From: Colius striatus
Lineage: Eukaryota; Chordata; Aves; Coliiformes; Coliidae
Assembly (NCBI RefSeq): GCF_028858725.1
Contig: NC_084774.1
Location: forward strand, 3,198,001-3,262,000
Reading direction: 5' to 3'
DNA length: 64,000 nt
Part shown: positions 13,001 through 48,692 of the stretch, piece after piece
Position numbering within the stretch: position 1 is the first letter of the stretch
How the letters are laid out: every line of letters begins with the position of its first letter
Notes under the pieces: model-generated
Databases searched by the model: none
The model's input: the letters and a program-made list of their open reading frames with translations, nothing else
What the model was told of the DNA's origin: nothing
Position numbers and translations under genes: made by a program

Positions 13001-14053
13001 TTCTTTGTTCTCTGTTTGCACAGTGCCTAGTTCAGCAGGGTCCTGTCATGACTAGGGGTCCTAAGCTCTACAGCAATACAAACAATAAATAAAAAGAATA
13101 ATAATACATAGTACAGGATCAGGAATATCGACTTTATACCCTGTTTTCAAAGACACACTGCACCCCAGCAATTACTTGATAAAATATGGTAACAAAGTTA
13201 CCAAAAGTTGCAAGACAAATGCAATTTGTTTGATGCAAATATTTAACCTTAAGGTTCAAGTGGCTGGGAAACTCTTTAATGGTATTGCTTCACCAGCACT
13301 GGAACCAACACGGACCAGAGAGGTGTAACTGGTTCATGCACAGCCTTGGGAGTCTAGCAGAAACTGGGAGGAAACATTCATGTAGAAGCTGAGGCAGTGA
13401 ATCCATGAACAGCTCCTCATCTCCACCATCTATTTTCATGCTCAAAGGGATCACATATGGGAAGAGAATTCCAGGGGCTTCTTTGTGTGTTGGCCTTTTC
13501 ATGTAGAAAAAAAAACCCAAACCCAACCTAAGTAAAAGGAAACAGGTAAGGTAGACAAAGAGTAATGAAACATTTCCCATCTCCCCTATGGCTATCTCAT
13601 TTTTCCCAAATGACTGCTGCATGAAATTAAACAGAAAATCAAAGAGTTTGAGGAGAAAATTATAAATTAAAAAGCAGATATTTTAAAGAGAATTTCCTAA
13701 GGGTTTCATTCCTTCCCCATTCTGCAGCAAGGAGAGCAAAAATACAATCCAAAAGAGGAGAGAAGTAGTCAGAGGGGATTAGAAAGTCCAGTCTTCCAGC
13801 CTGTCTCCCATGTTGCTAATTTTTACAGTAGGTTATTTAAGAAGCAGTAGATGTTCCAATAGAAAGCAGGCAGCAGCAAACACAGGCATCATCTCCTCCT
13901 TCCACTGAGGTCTGTGCAATCTCAGTCTCTTGCTCTGGGAAGGAGAGGTTTTTCCTTCCCACACTTGTTACTGCCTTCCAGTGTGGGAGAGGGGAGAAAC
14001 GTCTGCCAGAGATTGGGGTCTGGTGTTTCGGAGGCTCCCCTCCTTCTGCTGGG

Positions 14054-14107
14054 CTAGAAGGAACTCAAGTATTCCAGTGCAACCTCGTATACAAATTTAT
14101 ACTGTTC
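14054..14107 (-). CDS. PTPRT: PTPRT exon 15: C-terminus and stop codon
   Basis: The last coding segment encodes EQYKFVYEVALEYLSSF followed by TAG at 14056-14054. It finishes the last D2 helix; the SLEQYKF junction with the previous exon parallels QTEEQY of D1. The acceptor is TCTCTTTCAG/GAACAG. Only 54 coding bases lie here, so it is invisible to simple ORF finding; it was located from the expected PTPRT ending. The exon continues as 3' UTR. Confidence 0.95.
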   Translation of the reverse strand, partial: EQYKFVYEVALEYLSSF

Positions 14108-14579
14108 CTGAAAGAGAGAACACAAACCAGTGGCATTAGGATAAGGGTAAATTCTTCAGAGCCTCATTCTATGAGCTGCCAAAAAATGCCTCCTCCTTCC
14201 TTCTTACACCATTTGGCAGGACCAGGCAAACATTAATTGCACTTCTATGTGATCCTGAACAGACATTACTAAGTGATGGTATCATTAATAGAAGAGAAAA
14301 ACACTCAGAGACAGCCACACTATGGACTATTCATTATTTGCTCCAAGCTCTCATTGCTTTTGAGGGAAGAAATCAGTGTGATCAATTGAATTCAGCATAG
14401 TTTAATCTCTTCAGTTGAAAAGAGCAAGGCCTGGGGTTCAGACTACTTTCCCTTCCTGGTTTCAAGGCATATCACAGGACTAAGCACTGAGCTGTGTGCA
14501 CACACAGGAGGACAAACTCCTACCCCTGCCCCAGCCACAGTGACAGCTACTTGGGTTTTAACCTCCTGACAGCTACTGG
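14108..14579 (-). other. Last PTPRT intron (14108-15101), repeat-free part
   Basis: The intron between exons 14 and 15 is 994 bp in all, and a CR1 fragment fills about a third of it. Nothing else is seen in this part. Confidence 0.8.
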
Positions 14580-14910
14580 GGTTTCAGTCTCTACAGCTCC
14601 CACAAAGGAGGCTGCAGGGAGCTGGGGGTTGGTCTCTGCTCCCCAGTAACAAGTGACAGGACAAGAAGAAACAGCCTCAGGTTGCCCCAGGGGAGGTTGA
14701 GATTGGAGCTGAGGCAGAACTGTTTCCCTGAGAGGGGTGTCAGCCCCTGTGCCAGGCTGCCCAGGGAGCTGGGGAGTGCCCAGCCCTGGAGGGATCCCAG
14801 AGCTGAGGTGCTGAGGGCCAGGGGTTAGTGGTGGGCTGGGCAGGGTGAGGGCAGGGCTGGGACTGCAGCAGCTTCCAGGGCTTTCCCGACTGAAATTCTT
14901 TGATGATTCT
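14580..14910 (+). repeat. CR1 LINE 3' fragment in last PTPRT intron
   Basis: Recognisable CR1 3' sequence: CCCAGTAACAAGTGACAGGA, AGCCTCAGGTTGCCCCAGGG, GGCTGCCCAGGGAGCTGGGG, GTGCTGAGGGCCAGGGGTTA, and a diverged tail ending near TTTGATGATTCT. It is antisense to PTPRT and GC-rich. A 138-codon minus-strand open frame across it is a by-product of its base composition. Confidence 0.88.
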
Positions 14911-15101
14911 CCTGGAGGCAGCTGCTCCCCCTGTGTGTGAAGCTGTGTGACTGGAGCATTCATTCCACGTGCCCATTTTCATTCTGATGGCTGTTATGAT
15001 TCATTTGGATTCACACAGGGCTAAGCCAGGACTTGTTTTACCAATTCCAAAGCTCCCCTCTGCATACACTGAAGGCACAGGAAACAAAACCCCAAGCTCA
15101 C

Positions 15102-15237
15102 CAGTGACTCCACCATGTTGGATTTGTTATTCCGTAAGGTTTTCACTATGTGGAACACGTCGATGATGTTTTGCTGCTGAATCATCTCACACACGCTGCA
15201 GATGGCACAGAAGGTGCCGCTGCGGCCGCCACCGTTC
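15102..15237 (-). CDS. PTPRT: PTPRT exon 14: D2 signature loop
   Basis: A 136-bp exon: one base finishing Leu, then 45 residues from [20 protein letters not shown] to [12 protein letters not shown]. With the previous exon it makes HCLNGGGRSG, a degenerate PTP signature that keeps Cys and Arg. [20 protein letters not shown] is the stretch that best separates PTPRT from its paralogues in my memory. The acceptor is CCACTGCCAG/GAACGG and the donor TCACTG/GTGAGC. Confidence 0.96.
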
Positions 15238-21202
<5,965 letters not shown>

Positions 21203-21224
21203 CTAACAAAAGAATAAGATTAGT

Positions 21225-21440
21225 TAAAAAATTCAATCAACTTTTATTCAAACGAATATTATACCCAGGAGGCTCTGGCTGGGCAATCTGAGCCATTTAA
21301 CCAGATTATACAAATCACATATCCTTCTCCTTGTTATCGCTCCGCAATGAATGAATGTCTCGTAATGGGATTCTTTTGCTCCCAATGAAGACATTTCATT
21401 AAAGAAGTGTCACAAGAGCAGAGATTACCCAAATCAATTA
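21225..21440. promoter_or_regulatory. Candidate conserved non-coding element beside exon 11
   Basis: AT-rich intron sequence with isolated CpGs (CAAACGAATATT, GTTATCGCTCCGCAATG, GTCTCGTAATGGG) and ATTA cores. It lies immediately upstream of exon 11 in transcript direction, so it might act in splicing or as an enhancer. Judged by eye only. Confidence 0.22.
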
Positions 21441-21474
21441 TTTATATTTGGAGACTCAGCAAATAATACTAATT

Positions 21475-21492
21475 CTACTACTACTACTACTA
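21475..21492 (+). repeat. (CTA)6 microsatellite
   Basis: Six perfect CTA units just inside the intron following exon 10, within an AT-rich patch. It could vary in length between individuals. Confidence 0.95.
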
Positions 21493-23271
21493 TCAGTTAT
21501 ATTAATAATTGGAAAGAAAACAGCTGGAAGCAAATGCGATCCTTTTGTGCTGCAATGGACTCTAGGAGCTCCAGAAGGGACCAGCCCCTGTCTGCTATCA
21601 CTCCCTGGTGATGTACTGCGACAGAGGGGGCACGTTTGGATCCCAGCCAACCTTAAAGAGCTCATAGGGCAATATTCAGAGCCTCCAACACTGGCATTTA
21701 ATTTCTGATGCTATTCTTTCACTTCAAAAAACATCCCTCTGACCTCAATTTCCCTAAGCACAGAGGGGAGTGCTCCTAACCTCTGCAGGGCTGTGTTAAT
21801 GAATGTTTGCAAGGCACTCTGAGATGAAAGGGTACAAGCTCGAAACTTTATCGCTTTCCAACCATGGCAGGCAATGCTTTAGATGAGCCTACCAACTGCA
21901 CAGTCCTTTGTGCTGTACATCTGTGAAGCAGACTGGAATCAAAAGGCACAATATTTCTGGGTTAAAAAGAAAAAAAAAACCCCAAATAACTCAAATTAAG
22001 GATTTGGATTTAAAATAAAGAAAGAAATAAAAGGCCAAGTATTAAGATGGGCATTGTGGGGGCTTGCCAATTCTCTGTATGAGTCAGATGTGGGAAGGGG
22101 AGGCACGTGCATGTGTGAGGAAGGTGATGGGACATGAAATGATGAGAAGGAAATGGAAACAATTTATTTGGAACTGATCAGCCTGGAAAGGATTTTCCAC
22201 TTTCTCCCTACTCTGTATTTCAAATCCAGCTTTGGACCCATGCTGGTGTTCCTGTGTACCAGATCAACAGTGTCAACAAAGCTGTGAATGAAATAGCGAG
22301 TAAAATAGTGAAACTTATTTCTTAATCAGAAGGATAAAGGAGAGACAGAGAATATCACAGTGGCTGAACTTCAACAACAGGTTAAAAATTCCATTGTACA
22401 AGAATTTTGTGGAGAAGTAATCAAGTATTAGCAAAGGGATTTGAGGTAACAAGGGCTGAAATGTGCAAACACATTCCCAGTCCCCAAGAAACCAGAGAAC
22501 TGTAGATGGTGCTTCTGCAGATTGGCCAAAGCACAGAACATACTTTAAAGAAAGAAGAATAAAAGCCTCTTTAGCCATATTTGCACTTAAAAAATCACAA
22601 CCTTTCTGGAAGAGACTAAAATTAATGCTGTAACTGTTTGACTTAAATGTAGCAGCATCACTGTTTCCTAAAGACTGAAAGAAGAAACAAAACTAAAAAA
22701 GACTGACCCTAACATTGATAGGGATCAAATGATAACATTTCACCCTGCATCACATTTACACATACTCCAACTGCAGTGATTAGTGGCTTTAAAAACATCC
22801 CTGTCCAAAGGCAGTTATGCACCTTAGCAAAAAACCCCATCAACATAAGTCACTCTGTACAAATGTCCTGTGCTGTGAGATTCTAGTGCAGAAACAAAGC
22901 AAGGGGAAATGCCTCCTCACAGATTTACCTCAGCTTAACCCTTCTCCTTCAGCCTTCAAGTATTTTGCACATCTGATCCCTTTACTCCCACATTAACTGC
23001 AAAAGCTCAAATGAATCACTTGCTCCACAATGAAAACTATTACCTTCAAAGATCCCACCTGGCAAATATTCCTCTTCCAACTTACACGACAACCAATGTA
23101 TGGGCAGAGTTGTGCCACCACTTTGTTGTCCATCTGCCTTTCTATGATACAACCTCAGAATGCATGCTCATGAACTTCTTTGCCCAAACTTTTCCCCTGA
23201 TGTGAGGCGAAAGTAGCACAGTGTTGTGTGATAATCACAGCCCAGGCAACACGTTTCTGTGAAGGAAACTA

Positions 23272-26939
<3,668 letters not shown>

Positions 26940-27089
26940 CTGAAACTCATCTTTTATCTGGCTGGAATTGGTCTGTGGATCTAGTCTGCTGATGTTGTAA
27001 TATATGGATCTGAACTCACAGACTGGAATGGCCGTGTTGCCGCAGAGACATGCCTCCAAAATGGCATCATGGACAAACACATACTGCTC
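26940..27089 (-). CDS. PTPRT: PTPRT exon 9: end of D1 and D1-D2 linker
   Basis: A 150-bp phase 0 exon of 50 codons, from [20 protein letters not shown] through [21 protein letters not shown]. It completes QTEEQY and the last D1 helix, then forms the linker leading to D2. The acceptor is CTGTGCAG... within TCCTCTGTGCAG region ending CAG/GAGCAG, and the donor TTTCAG/GTAATT. Confidence 0.95.
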
Positions 27090-33982
<6,893 letters not shown>

Positions 33983-34080
33983 CCTGCCCACTTCCACCAA
34001 ATTGGTGACCATGACAACACTTGCAGAGTTTTCTTGCCAAATCATTCTCCAGAAATCCTTCACTGTCTCTTGCATCGGCC
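33983..34080 (-). CDS. PTPRT: PTPRT exon 5: D1, [10 protein letters not shown]
   Basis: A 98-bp exon: two bases finishing the Gly codon, then 32 residues from [20 protein letters not shown] to [20 protein letters not shown] is the conserved DFW(R/Q)M(I/V)W motif of PTP domains. The acceptor is CTGCCCCAG/GGCCGA and the donor GGCAGG/GTAAGG, phase 0. Confidence 0.95.
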
Positions 34081-35392
34081 CTGGGGCAGGAGAAAAGACA
34101 GAAGGACATCTTAAGAGAGTGTCTCAAATGCCAGCAACCCTTTTCAGCTGTTTCCCAGACACTGCCCTGCTCCCACAGGATCCTACTCTCCATTTGACAG
34201 CATCCCTCTGTGATTCAGAGTTACAGACATCAACAACCTGGAGCTGTTTGAGGGATCAGATGTCTCATCCTTCCTTGCAGGGGGTATTTAAGGTTCTAGT
34301 ACTCTGGGAAGAGAGGTGAGGTCTGTATTGTAAATAGTGGAGATAGTTTCAGTAGGTAATCAGGTGTAAGTGATGGGACATGGGTGCACCCTATAGTGAT
34401 TCTGTAGTTAAGGCTGGATTGACATTTCTACCTGATGCAGCACTAGAATTCCTCCATTTCACACTTCAGTATTTATTCATTTTGAAGGAGGAGGGAAACA
34501 TGCAGAAACTAAACATCTTCTAGAAAAACTTTACAAGATGAGAGTCTCTCTCTGACTTTGTTTCCTTCCTCTCTTCTACACTTGTAGGCAAAATGCCCCC
34601 ACAGTCCCTTCGCCCTCTCTGCCCATACTCCATCCTCCATGCTTTCTGCCTAGCTGCATTCCCTATAGCTATATATCCTCAAATTCCAGTTTTATTCTAG
34701 TATGTGTCTTTAATCTTTCGATTGCAACAAGTCAGGAATGAAGTCATAACACAGAATTTGAGAACAGAGTCATTTCTGTGAACATCACATTTGCAGGTAA
34801 GAAATGCAGAAAAATGATGCTGGATAACGATAGAGGGAGTGGTCATGGCATAAATGTGGCCAGTGATGCAGGAAAACAGCATCCTATTGTAAAGAACAGG
34901 ATTAGGGAGGTTTGTCATCTAACATGGATAGCCCTCAGTATTGAATTCTTTGGGGTTTTTCTTTTTTCTCCCCACTACTCATCAACTAACTTTATAGAAG
35001 GTTGTGTTCAGATGCATTTTCTACTAGTTCCCAATAACCAAAAGTTTACATCAGTCACAGGCTTATTCCTAGGGCCCTCCCCAAGCAATTTCCCTCCAGA
35101 AGGTAAACCCAAGATCCATAAAGCCCTTTTGAGTTCTAATTCCATACTTCATGCACAAAGGACATGTTATAGATTGCACTGCCACCTCTAAATCTGTCGC
35201 ATTTTTTATTCCTGTAGCTGAAGCTTTGCATGTGAGTGCCTTAAAAATCTTGCAACATTCTATATCCTTCCCTTTTGTGCCCCTATATCACATTTTCAGT
35301 TGCCCAAAAGAAGTCACCCTACAAATAGCTTTTACAACAGTTTAAAACAGCATCAGGTTTGCAAATATTTAGACATACAGGAATGAACTTGC
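34081..35392 (-). other. PTPRT GC-AG intron between exons 4 and 5 (1312 bp)
   Basis: The donor is AAG/GCAAGT and the acceptor CTGCCCCAG. GC-AG introns are a small minority of vertebrate introns and usually have an otherwise strong donor match, as here. No repeat is recognised inside. Confidence 0.88.
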
Positions 35393-35429
35393 CTTGAGTT
35401 GCAATGTAATGGCGAGGCCTGTGGTATCC
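35393..35429 (-). CDS. PTPRT: PTPRT exon 4: 37-bp small exon, GYHRPRHYIATQ
   Basis: This very short exon encodes GYHRPRHYIATQ plus the first base of the next Gly codon. HYIATQGP is a conserved PTP motif. The acceptor is a T-rich tract ending TTCCAG/GGATAC. The donor reads CTCAAG/GCAAGT: a GC in place of GT, in an otherwise ideal GC-donor context. Without this donor the frame cannot join the following exon, which starts GGCCGATG (Gly-Pro-Met). The exon is too short to stand out as an open reading frame and was found by looking for the missing residues between its neighbours. Confidence 0.93.
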
Positions 35430-36214
35430 CTGGAAAAAAAAGGGATATGGGAAGGTCTGTGAGATCCCAGTTCAGTCAAAGCACATCATGTAATTTATAC
35501 TTTCCAGGTGCCAATAACTGCTACACTCTTAACAGTGTACTAACACTGGTTATCAAGTGAGTGAAGATGGCATCTAGGTTGCCCTCCAAGATTTTAAGTG
35601 TTGGCATCTTGCTCAGGCTGAATAATCAGATCTCATTCTGCTAAAGAGCAAATGGGAATGGGGCAGCTTTCCTTGAGGAAACACAAGTCCTGTGTCTAAC
35701 CTGTGGGCAACTCTGAAAAGCTGCTCCTTCTCGTTCGAAAAACTAGGTGTATTTCTTCATCCCCTAAAGAAACTCCTCTGAAGATTTAGGGGGGGACACA
35801 CAAGAAACACGTGTCCATTTGATCATTCTGTGCATATGAGGAAGGTTGCTTTTTGAATGCTATTTTATAGCACTAGAAAAGTCAACCTCCTGCACTGCAA
35901 CTTCCTAAGAAGTTGGTAAGTCTCAGATATCTGCTAAGGCTCTTATGAGGGGCTGATACTGATTCCCATATGCGTCATTTAGGCCACATTCCACTTATGT
36001 TGGTGGATCTGTCAAACATGGGAAATCTCCATCTGTCCAGATTGGTCAGACAGAATAAACTGGAGACTGAGAACCTTCTCCCTGTCACAACATGATGTTT
36101 GTGTAGCATTCAGCTGTCGTTCCTATCAGATCAACAGTCTGTCCCTATGCCAGATGCACCAAATCCATCAGCAGACTTGTCATTTGTCATAGTGGGAATG
36201 TCCAGGAGCCTTAC
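35430..36214 (-). other. PTPRT intron between exons 3 and 4 (785 bp)
   Basis: GT-AG intron with no repeat or element recognised. Confidence 0.85.
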
Positions 36215-36291
36215 GTCTATGTAATTGGCGTTTATGTAGTCAGAGTGAGGGTCTCCATCCAGCAGCTGCAATCTCACTCTTGAATGATCAT
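36215..36291 (-). CDS. PTPRT: PTPRT exon 3: D1, DYINANYID
   Basis: A 77-bp exon: two bases completing the Tyr codon, then 25 residues from [17 protein letters not shown] to [16 protein letters not shown] is a conserved core motif of classical PTP domains. The acceptor is TTCTTTCAG/ATGATC and the donor ATAGAC/GTAAGG. The LQLL sequence differs from the human LLVL as I recall it, a small lineage difference inside a conserved domain. Confidence 0.95.
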
Positions 36292-44151
<7,860 letters not shown>

Positions 44152-46970
44152 TCATTTCCTCCCTGCTAGGGCAGATCTAAAAGGATCAGGGGAATTTGTT
44201 TGTGGCTGCACAGTCACAGGCTGACATCACTTCCCCTGGAGAACGTGGTTTGTAGAAGAATTCACATCCATACTCTTCTAAGAAAACCCAGATAAGTGAA
44301 ACACGGTGCTCAGTCTCTCATATCCAAGCTGGAAACAGATACAGTGGATTCACCTATTTCTATATCAATAATGGGGTGATGCAATACAAACCACTAGACA
44401 GTTTTCTTTGGGGAAAAATAGAAAACCTCAGGGTTCTAGATGACGTGTAAGGAAGAGAGGCAAAAGGAGGCAAAACATGCTCATGAAGTGTGAAAATTGG
44501 CATTTTTGTAAAATCTGCTCTTTTAGTTGAGAAAGGATGTGGTAAGGAACCTGTCAGCACACAGTGCTGCCCTCCAACCTGTCCCTACAACTATCCTGAA
44601 CACAATCAAATGAGCCACTTTCCCCTTGAGACACATCAGTCAGGAAACATCTTCAAGGCAGAGCCAGGAAACCCGTTGCTGCTGTGGGATGCAGCTGGAG
44701 GACGATCCTGCCTTCCTTTGGAGATGGCCAGACACCTCCCAGCTGGACAGTCCCTCTCCCTTTCTCAGGATGGTCAAAGATGCCAGCCCAGTCAGATCCA
44801 AGCAGCAGCTTGGCAACAGCAGTGCTCTCTACCCAAACAGCCACTGCAGCAGCTCCTCCTGTAACGGGACAGAAAGCCACCACGGGCAAAGAGCTGCTGT
44901 GGGCTGCAGCCAGCCCAGCCTGGATTTGTGCTGAACACACAGGTGAGGGGAAGAACAGTTCTGTAGATCTTCCTCCTCCAAGATTTACTCCCTAACACAA
45001 TCCTACATGACTAAAAACAACAGCAACATTATGAGTTGTATTATTTACGGTCTCCAGGGAATTACGGGGTTTTCATCCCACAATCATTGCAGAGCCACGT
45101 CTGCCTTAGCTAGCAGTGGGTAGTTTGACACAGCTGTGCTAGAAAATGAATTTATATTCATCTTCACAAGCCATCCAGGTCTATTACAGTGCCTGAATGC
45201 AACAGCAGAGAGACACAATTATTAGGATCTACAAGACTGACATTACAATTAAACTTAATACGAGCAAAGCCCTAGCAGACCAGATCGTTGTGAATTTCCC
45301 CCAGAGGGGTTTCAGGACAGAAAATGTCAGGGATTGCAGCACTGCCACGAGCATTGCTGACAAAAGACAGGGACAGTGAGTTCCTATTCAAAAGCCCAAG
45401 AGAAAGAGTAATAACTCTGTAATTGGTGAGGGCTTTGATCACACATATATTTCTCCTTTACAGACAGCTGTTTCCAAATAACAGCTCATCTCCTGAGCAG
45501 AAATAAACCAACCAATAAACCCTCCCACAACTAAAAAAAATGCCTGAGTAAAAGGAAAGAGATGAGGAAGGTTCATTTTCATCTTCAAAGAGTAAAGAAA
45601 AAGGTGCCTTATTTTTTCCACTAAGATCGAATTACAGCAGATTAAGCAGAGAATGGAAACAGTCATTAAGACATCTAATCACAGCCATCTGAAAGGAAAA
45701 AGGGAAAAAGAGGAAAATGCTTTCTCGTGACTTCCACGTGGGAGAAGCTCTCTTGGCCAGTTTTTTCTCTTGGCCAAAGAAAATACATTCAGGTCCAGTA
45801 AATCCCGTTTCAACAAACCGGATCCTTTCATGTGATTTGAACACTAAATTCTCCATTGAAATGGATGTTTTTATATTTGCTTGATATAACTTCCAAAGAT
45901 TTAAAAGCCTGGGGTTTTTTCATCTCATTCAATACCAAAGAAATCTCTGCTTTTACAGACCTATCCATCTCTGAAGAGGGGAAGCACAGCTCTGGTTGGT
46001 GAGACACAAACTGCCTTTGCAGAAATGTACCTTACAGCCCTATTTTTATACCCACAGGGTAACTGCATGTGCACAAGTTGTGCAGCACAAGTAATTTTTT
46101 CGTTGAGACCACTAAAAATGCAGCACCAAGAATCAAAACTGCATTAAAAAAAATGCAAAGGAGAAAAAATGCCAACTACCATCCAGAAAAAGAGGAGCAC
46201 GCCTTCAGTATTTGTTTGTACAATAGGTATCTCTATGATAGCCATAAGGGTTAATATTTCTGTTTCTCTCTGGGTTATCAGCAATGATAAAGCAGAATAG
46301 ATCACTCAGGCATTGGTCCTTGATCTGCATTTCACAGGGAACGCTCCCTCCCTTAGGAAAATATCAGTGTTCAAATATCTGGACTTGATTTTTAGTCTTT
46401 TCTTCTTTTAAAGAAGTAAAATTTATACTGAAATAGCTCCCCAGTAGTGGAATTTATGTTACAATAATTTTAAACTAAATTGATCTCATTTTTATCTGAA
46501 ATGACAAGAATAGATCTCTCAAAGACAGCTTCATCTCAATCAAGCTTTCCAAGCACCATGGTCCAAGTGCTCTCATTAAATAGAGGCTTATGGCAAGTCA
46601 ATTTAAATTTCCAATGGATGCATTTAGTTAGTTTGCTGTTTGTTTTTAATTTAAATACGAAATCTTGACTCATTCATCTGCTCTGATATACCCCAATGCT
46701 GCAATATTGCTGCCAAAGGCAACAACATCAATTCAAAGCCTTGCTGCTCCTCTCAAAGTGTGCCACGCAGTTCTGGCCTCGCTCCCTTCTCAACAGCAGG
46801 GGCAAAACTCTTCCCACAACTCTGCTGTGACCCAGGATTAAAAACTGCTTTGGCTAAAAAGAATTTAATAACCCCAGCCTGAAAAGAAATAATTCATCCA
46901 GTTCAGTTCCCCATTCCAGTTTGTAGCACAGTCTTAAGCCAACATTGTCCAAGGACAGCATCTAACACCT

Positions 46971-47085
46971 TAGAATCACAGAATCATTTCGGCTGGAAGA
47001 GACCTTTAAGCTCATCGAGTCCAGCTTTTGTCCCAGCCCCATCAACCACTAGACCATTTCCCTAAGTGCAACATCCACCTTGCTG
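46971..47085 (-). repeat. CR1 LINE 3' tail fragment
   Basis: Plus strand reads TAGAATCACAGAATCATTTC, GGCTGGAAGAGACCTTTAAG, CTCATCGAGTCCAGC, the reverse complement of the CR1 terminus. About 115 bases are recognisable, in the intron between exons 1 and 2 and in the sense orientation. Confidence 0.92.
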
Positions 47086-48672
47086 CCAAACATTTTGCAA
47101 TGTCATGTCATAGCCTGAACTGCAGGATCTGTTCTTTGGAACAGATGGAAGCTGTGTAGCCAGCCAGAAATGAAAGGGTTAAAACCCAGAGTTGGCTTCA
47201 GTAAGCTGCAGAGTCTCAATACTGAGAAGCCACAACATCCAAAATAACTGAACTGGCTCAGTAATGCAGCAGGAGAATGTACTTCAGTGACACCCTAAAT
47301 CATAATGGAAAATGAGTTTGGGTGCTTAAGCTCATTATCTCCACAGCCAGTAATTGGTGCTCACAGTAACTCTGTGGACTACTCCTGCAGCTCACAACAA
47401 ATCAGAGAGGATATGTCCTGAAAAAGGAACAGGTGACATTTAAACTTGTCCCCTTTAAATGTTTATGGCTATGCCTAATCCCAAACAGTGCCAGCTACAT
47501 CCAGTGATGGATCTTCCTCTCGCGGTCTAAACGTTTTATTGCTGAGCAGAAGCAGCAAACAAAAAGGCCCAAGTCACACTCTGGCCTCAGGTGCAGCAGG
47601 CAGATCCAAAATAACACACACATGGCAAATGCTGACAGATTCCCACGTTCACACACAGAGTCCTCATCCATTTCACACCAGCAGTGACACCACTTACACA
47701 ACCACATCCTGTTTTCCATCTCAAGTCTGGAGCTACGTGCAGGATGCAAGCTGCAGAAATCTCTTTTCTAGGTGCCCTCAGTAAAACCCGCTGCCTGTGC
47801 TCTGAGGGTGTGTAGGTGAAGGTAATGCTTCAAACAAACATGGAATGCAATTTCCAGGTTACTCAGTGGAGATGAGAACGTACAGAGATAAGAGACTGTC
47901 ATTGTCATGTGTGACTGATACACTCTGCTCAAAGTGACTTTTCCTAAGAGCAGAATTTGGTAATATGTCACTAAATAGGCTGTAATTTATGCTCTCAATT
48001 TGCAAAGCAAGTAGAAAATCAGCTACTCATGAGATAAAACATATTTGGAGGTGACACTGATATTAGAGTATGGAAACACATTTTAAGAGAGACATCAAAT
48101 CCTTCCGTAAGGCTCCATCAACCACCCTGCAAAACGTTTTGCAAAGCCAGTTTTGCAGCTTTGTGTTCCTTTACATTCCCACTCTCAGTCAACTGAAACC
48201 TCCAGCCTTCCAGCAGTGATACCACTCCTTGACATCTTCCCTGTGTTTGTGGTGCTGCTGGCGCTGCCTGAAAGCTACCTGCAGCCAAAGCCTGAACACC
48301 AAATCCCACCCATTGCAAACTGTGACTTTGGGCAAATTTCCTCTGATTGAAGGGTGGAACAGAGAGTGGGATTTGTGAGCTTGTGGCATTCTCCAGGCTA
48401 TTTCTTGTAAAGAAAGGAATTATGCAAATGTATAGAATGCCATCGTCATTCTATACGTATGTAGACAGGGAAAGGCACAACTTGGGGAGCTGAAAGTCAC
48501 ACTGACATTTTTCATGCTAATGTGCTATTTTGATAATTACCAATGTCAGTGCCAGAAAATTACACATATGCCAGCACCTGTTTTCTTCTTGAACATCAAG
48601 AACTAGGTCTTAGGGCATCTGTAATGGAACTGAATGAAGTTTTGTGCACTATTCATGGAAATGGAGCCCAAG

Positions 48673-48692
48673 GAGGGGGGGAAGGGGGGGGG
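48673..48692 (+). repeat. Poly-G / G-rich tract
   Basis: Two long G runs (seven and nine G) separated by AA, on the plus strand, with a short GG before them. It has some quadruplex potential; on the PTPRT transcript it would read as C-rich. Confidence 0.85.

Larger units (their letters stand above)
6475..14053 (-). other. PTPRT: Probable long PTPRT 3' UTR
   Basis: Sequence downstream of the TAG in transcript orientation. No further conserved coding sequence or splice-linked exon is seen. No CR1 fragment is recognisable anywhere in about 10 kb here, whereas such repeats recur in the introns and flank; this fits a functional UTR. Mammalian PTPRT mRNAs, as I recall, have a UTR of several kilobases. 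The distal end is a guess based on an AATAAA at 6494-6499; an alternative end near 4280 is listed separately. A Pumilio-type TGTAAATA element reads on the sense strand at 9999-10006. Confidence 0.55.

Noticed and set aside
13290..13622. 110-codon sense-strand open frame in the putative 3' UTR with a hydrophobic, membrane-like stretch.
   Set aside because: It has a weak start context, no recognised family, and such an ORF is expected by chance in a 7-10 kb UTR.
14547..14963. 138-codon minus-strand frame beside the last coding exon, a possible alternative C-terminus.
   Set aside because: It coincides with the antisense of the CR1 fragment at 14580-14910 and lacks PTP-like sequence.
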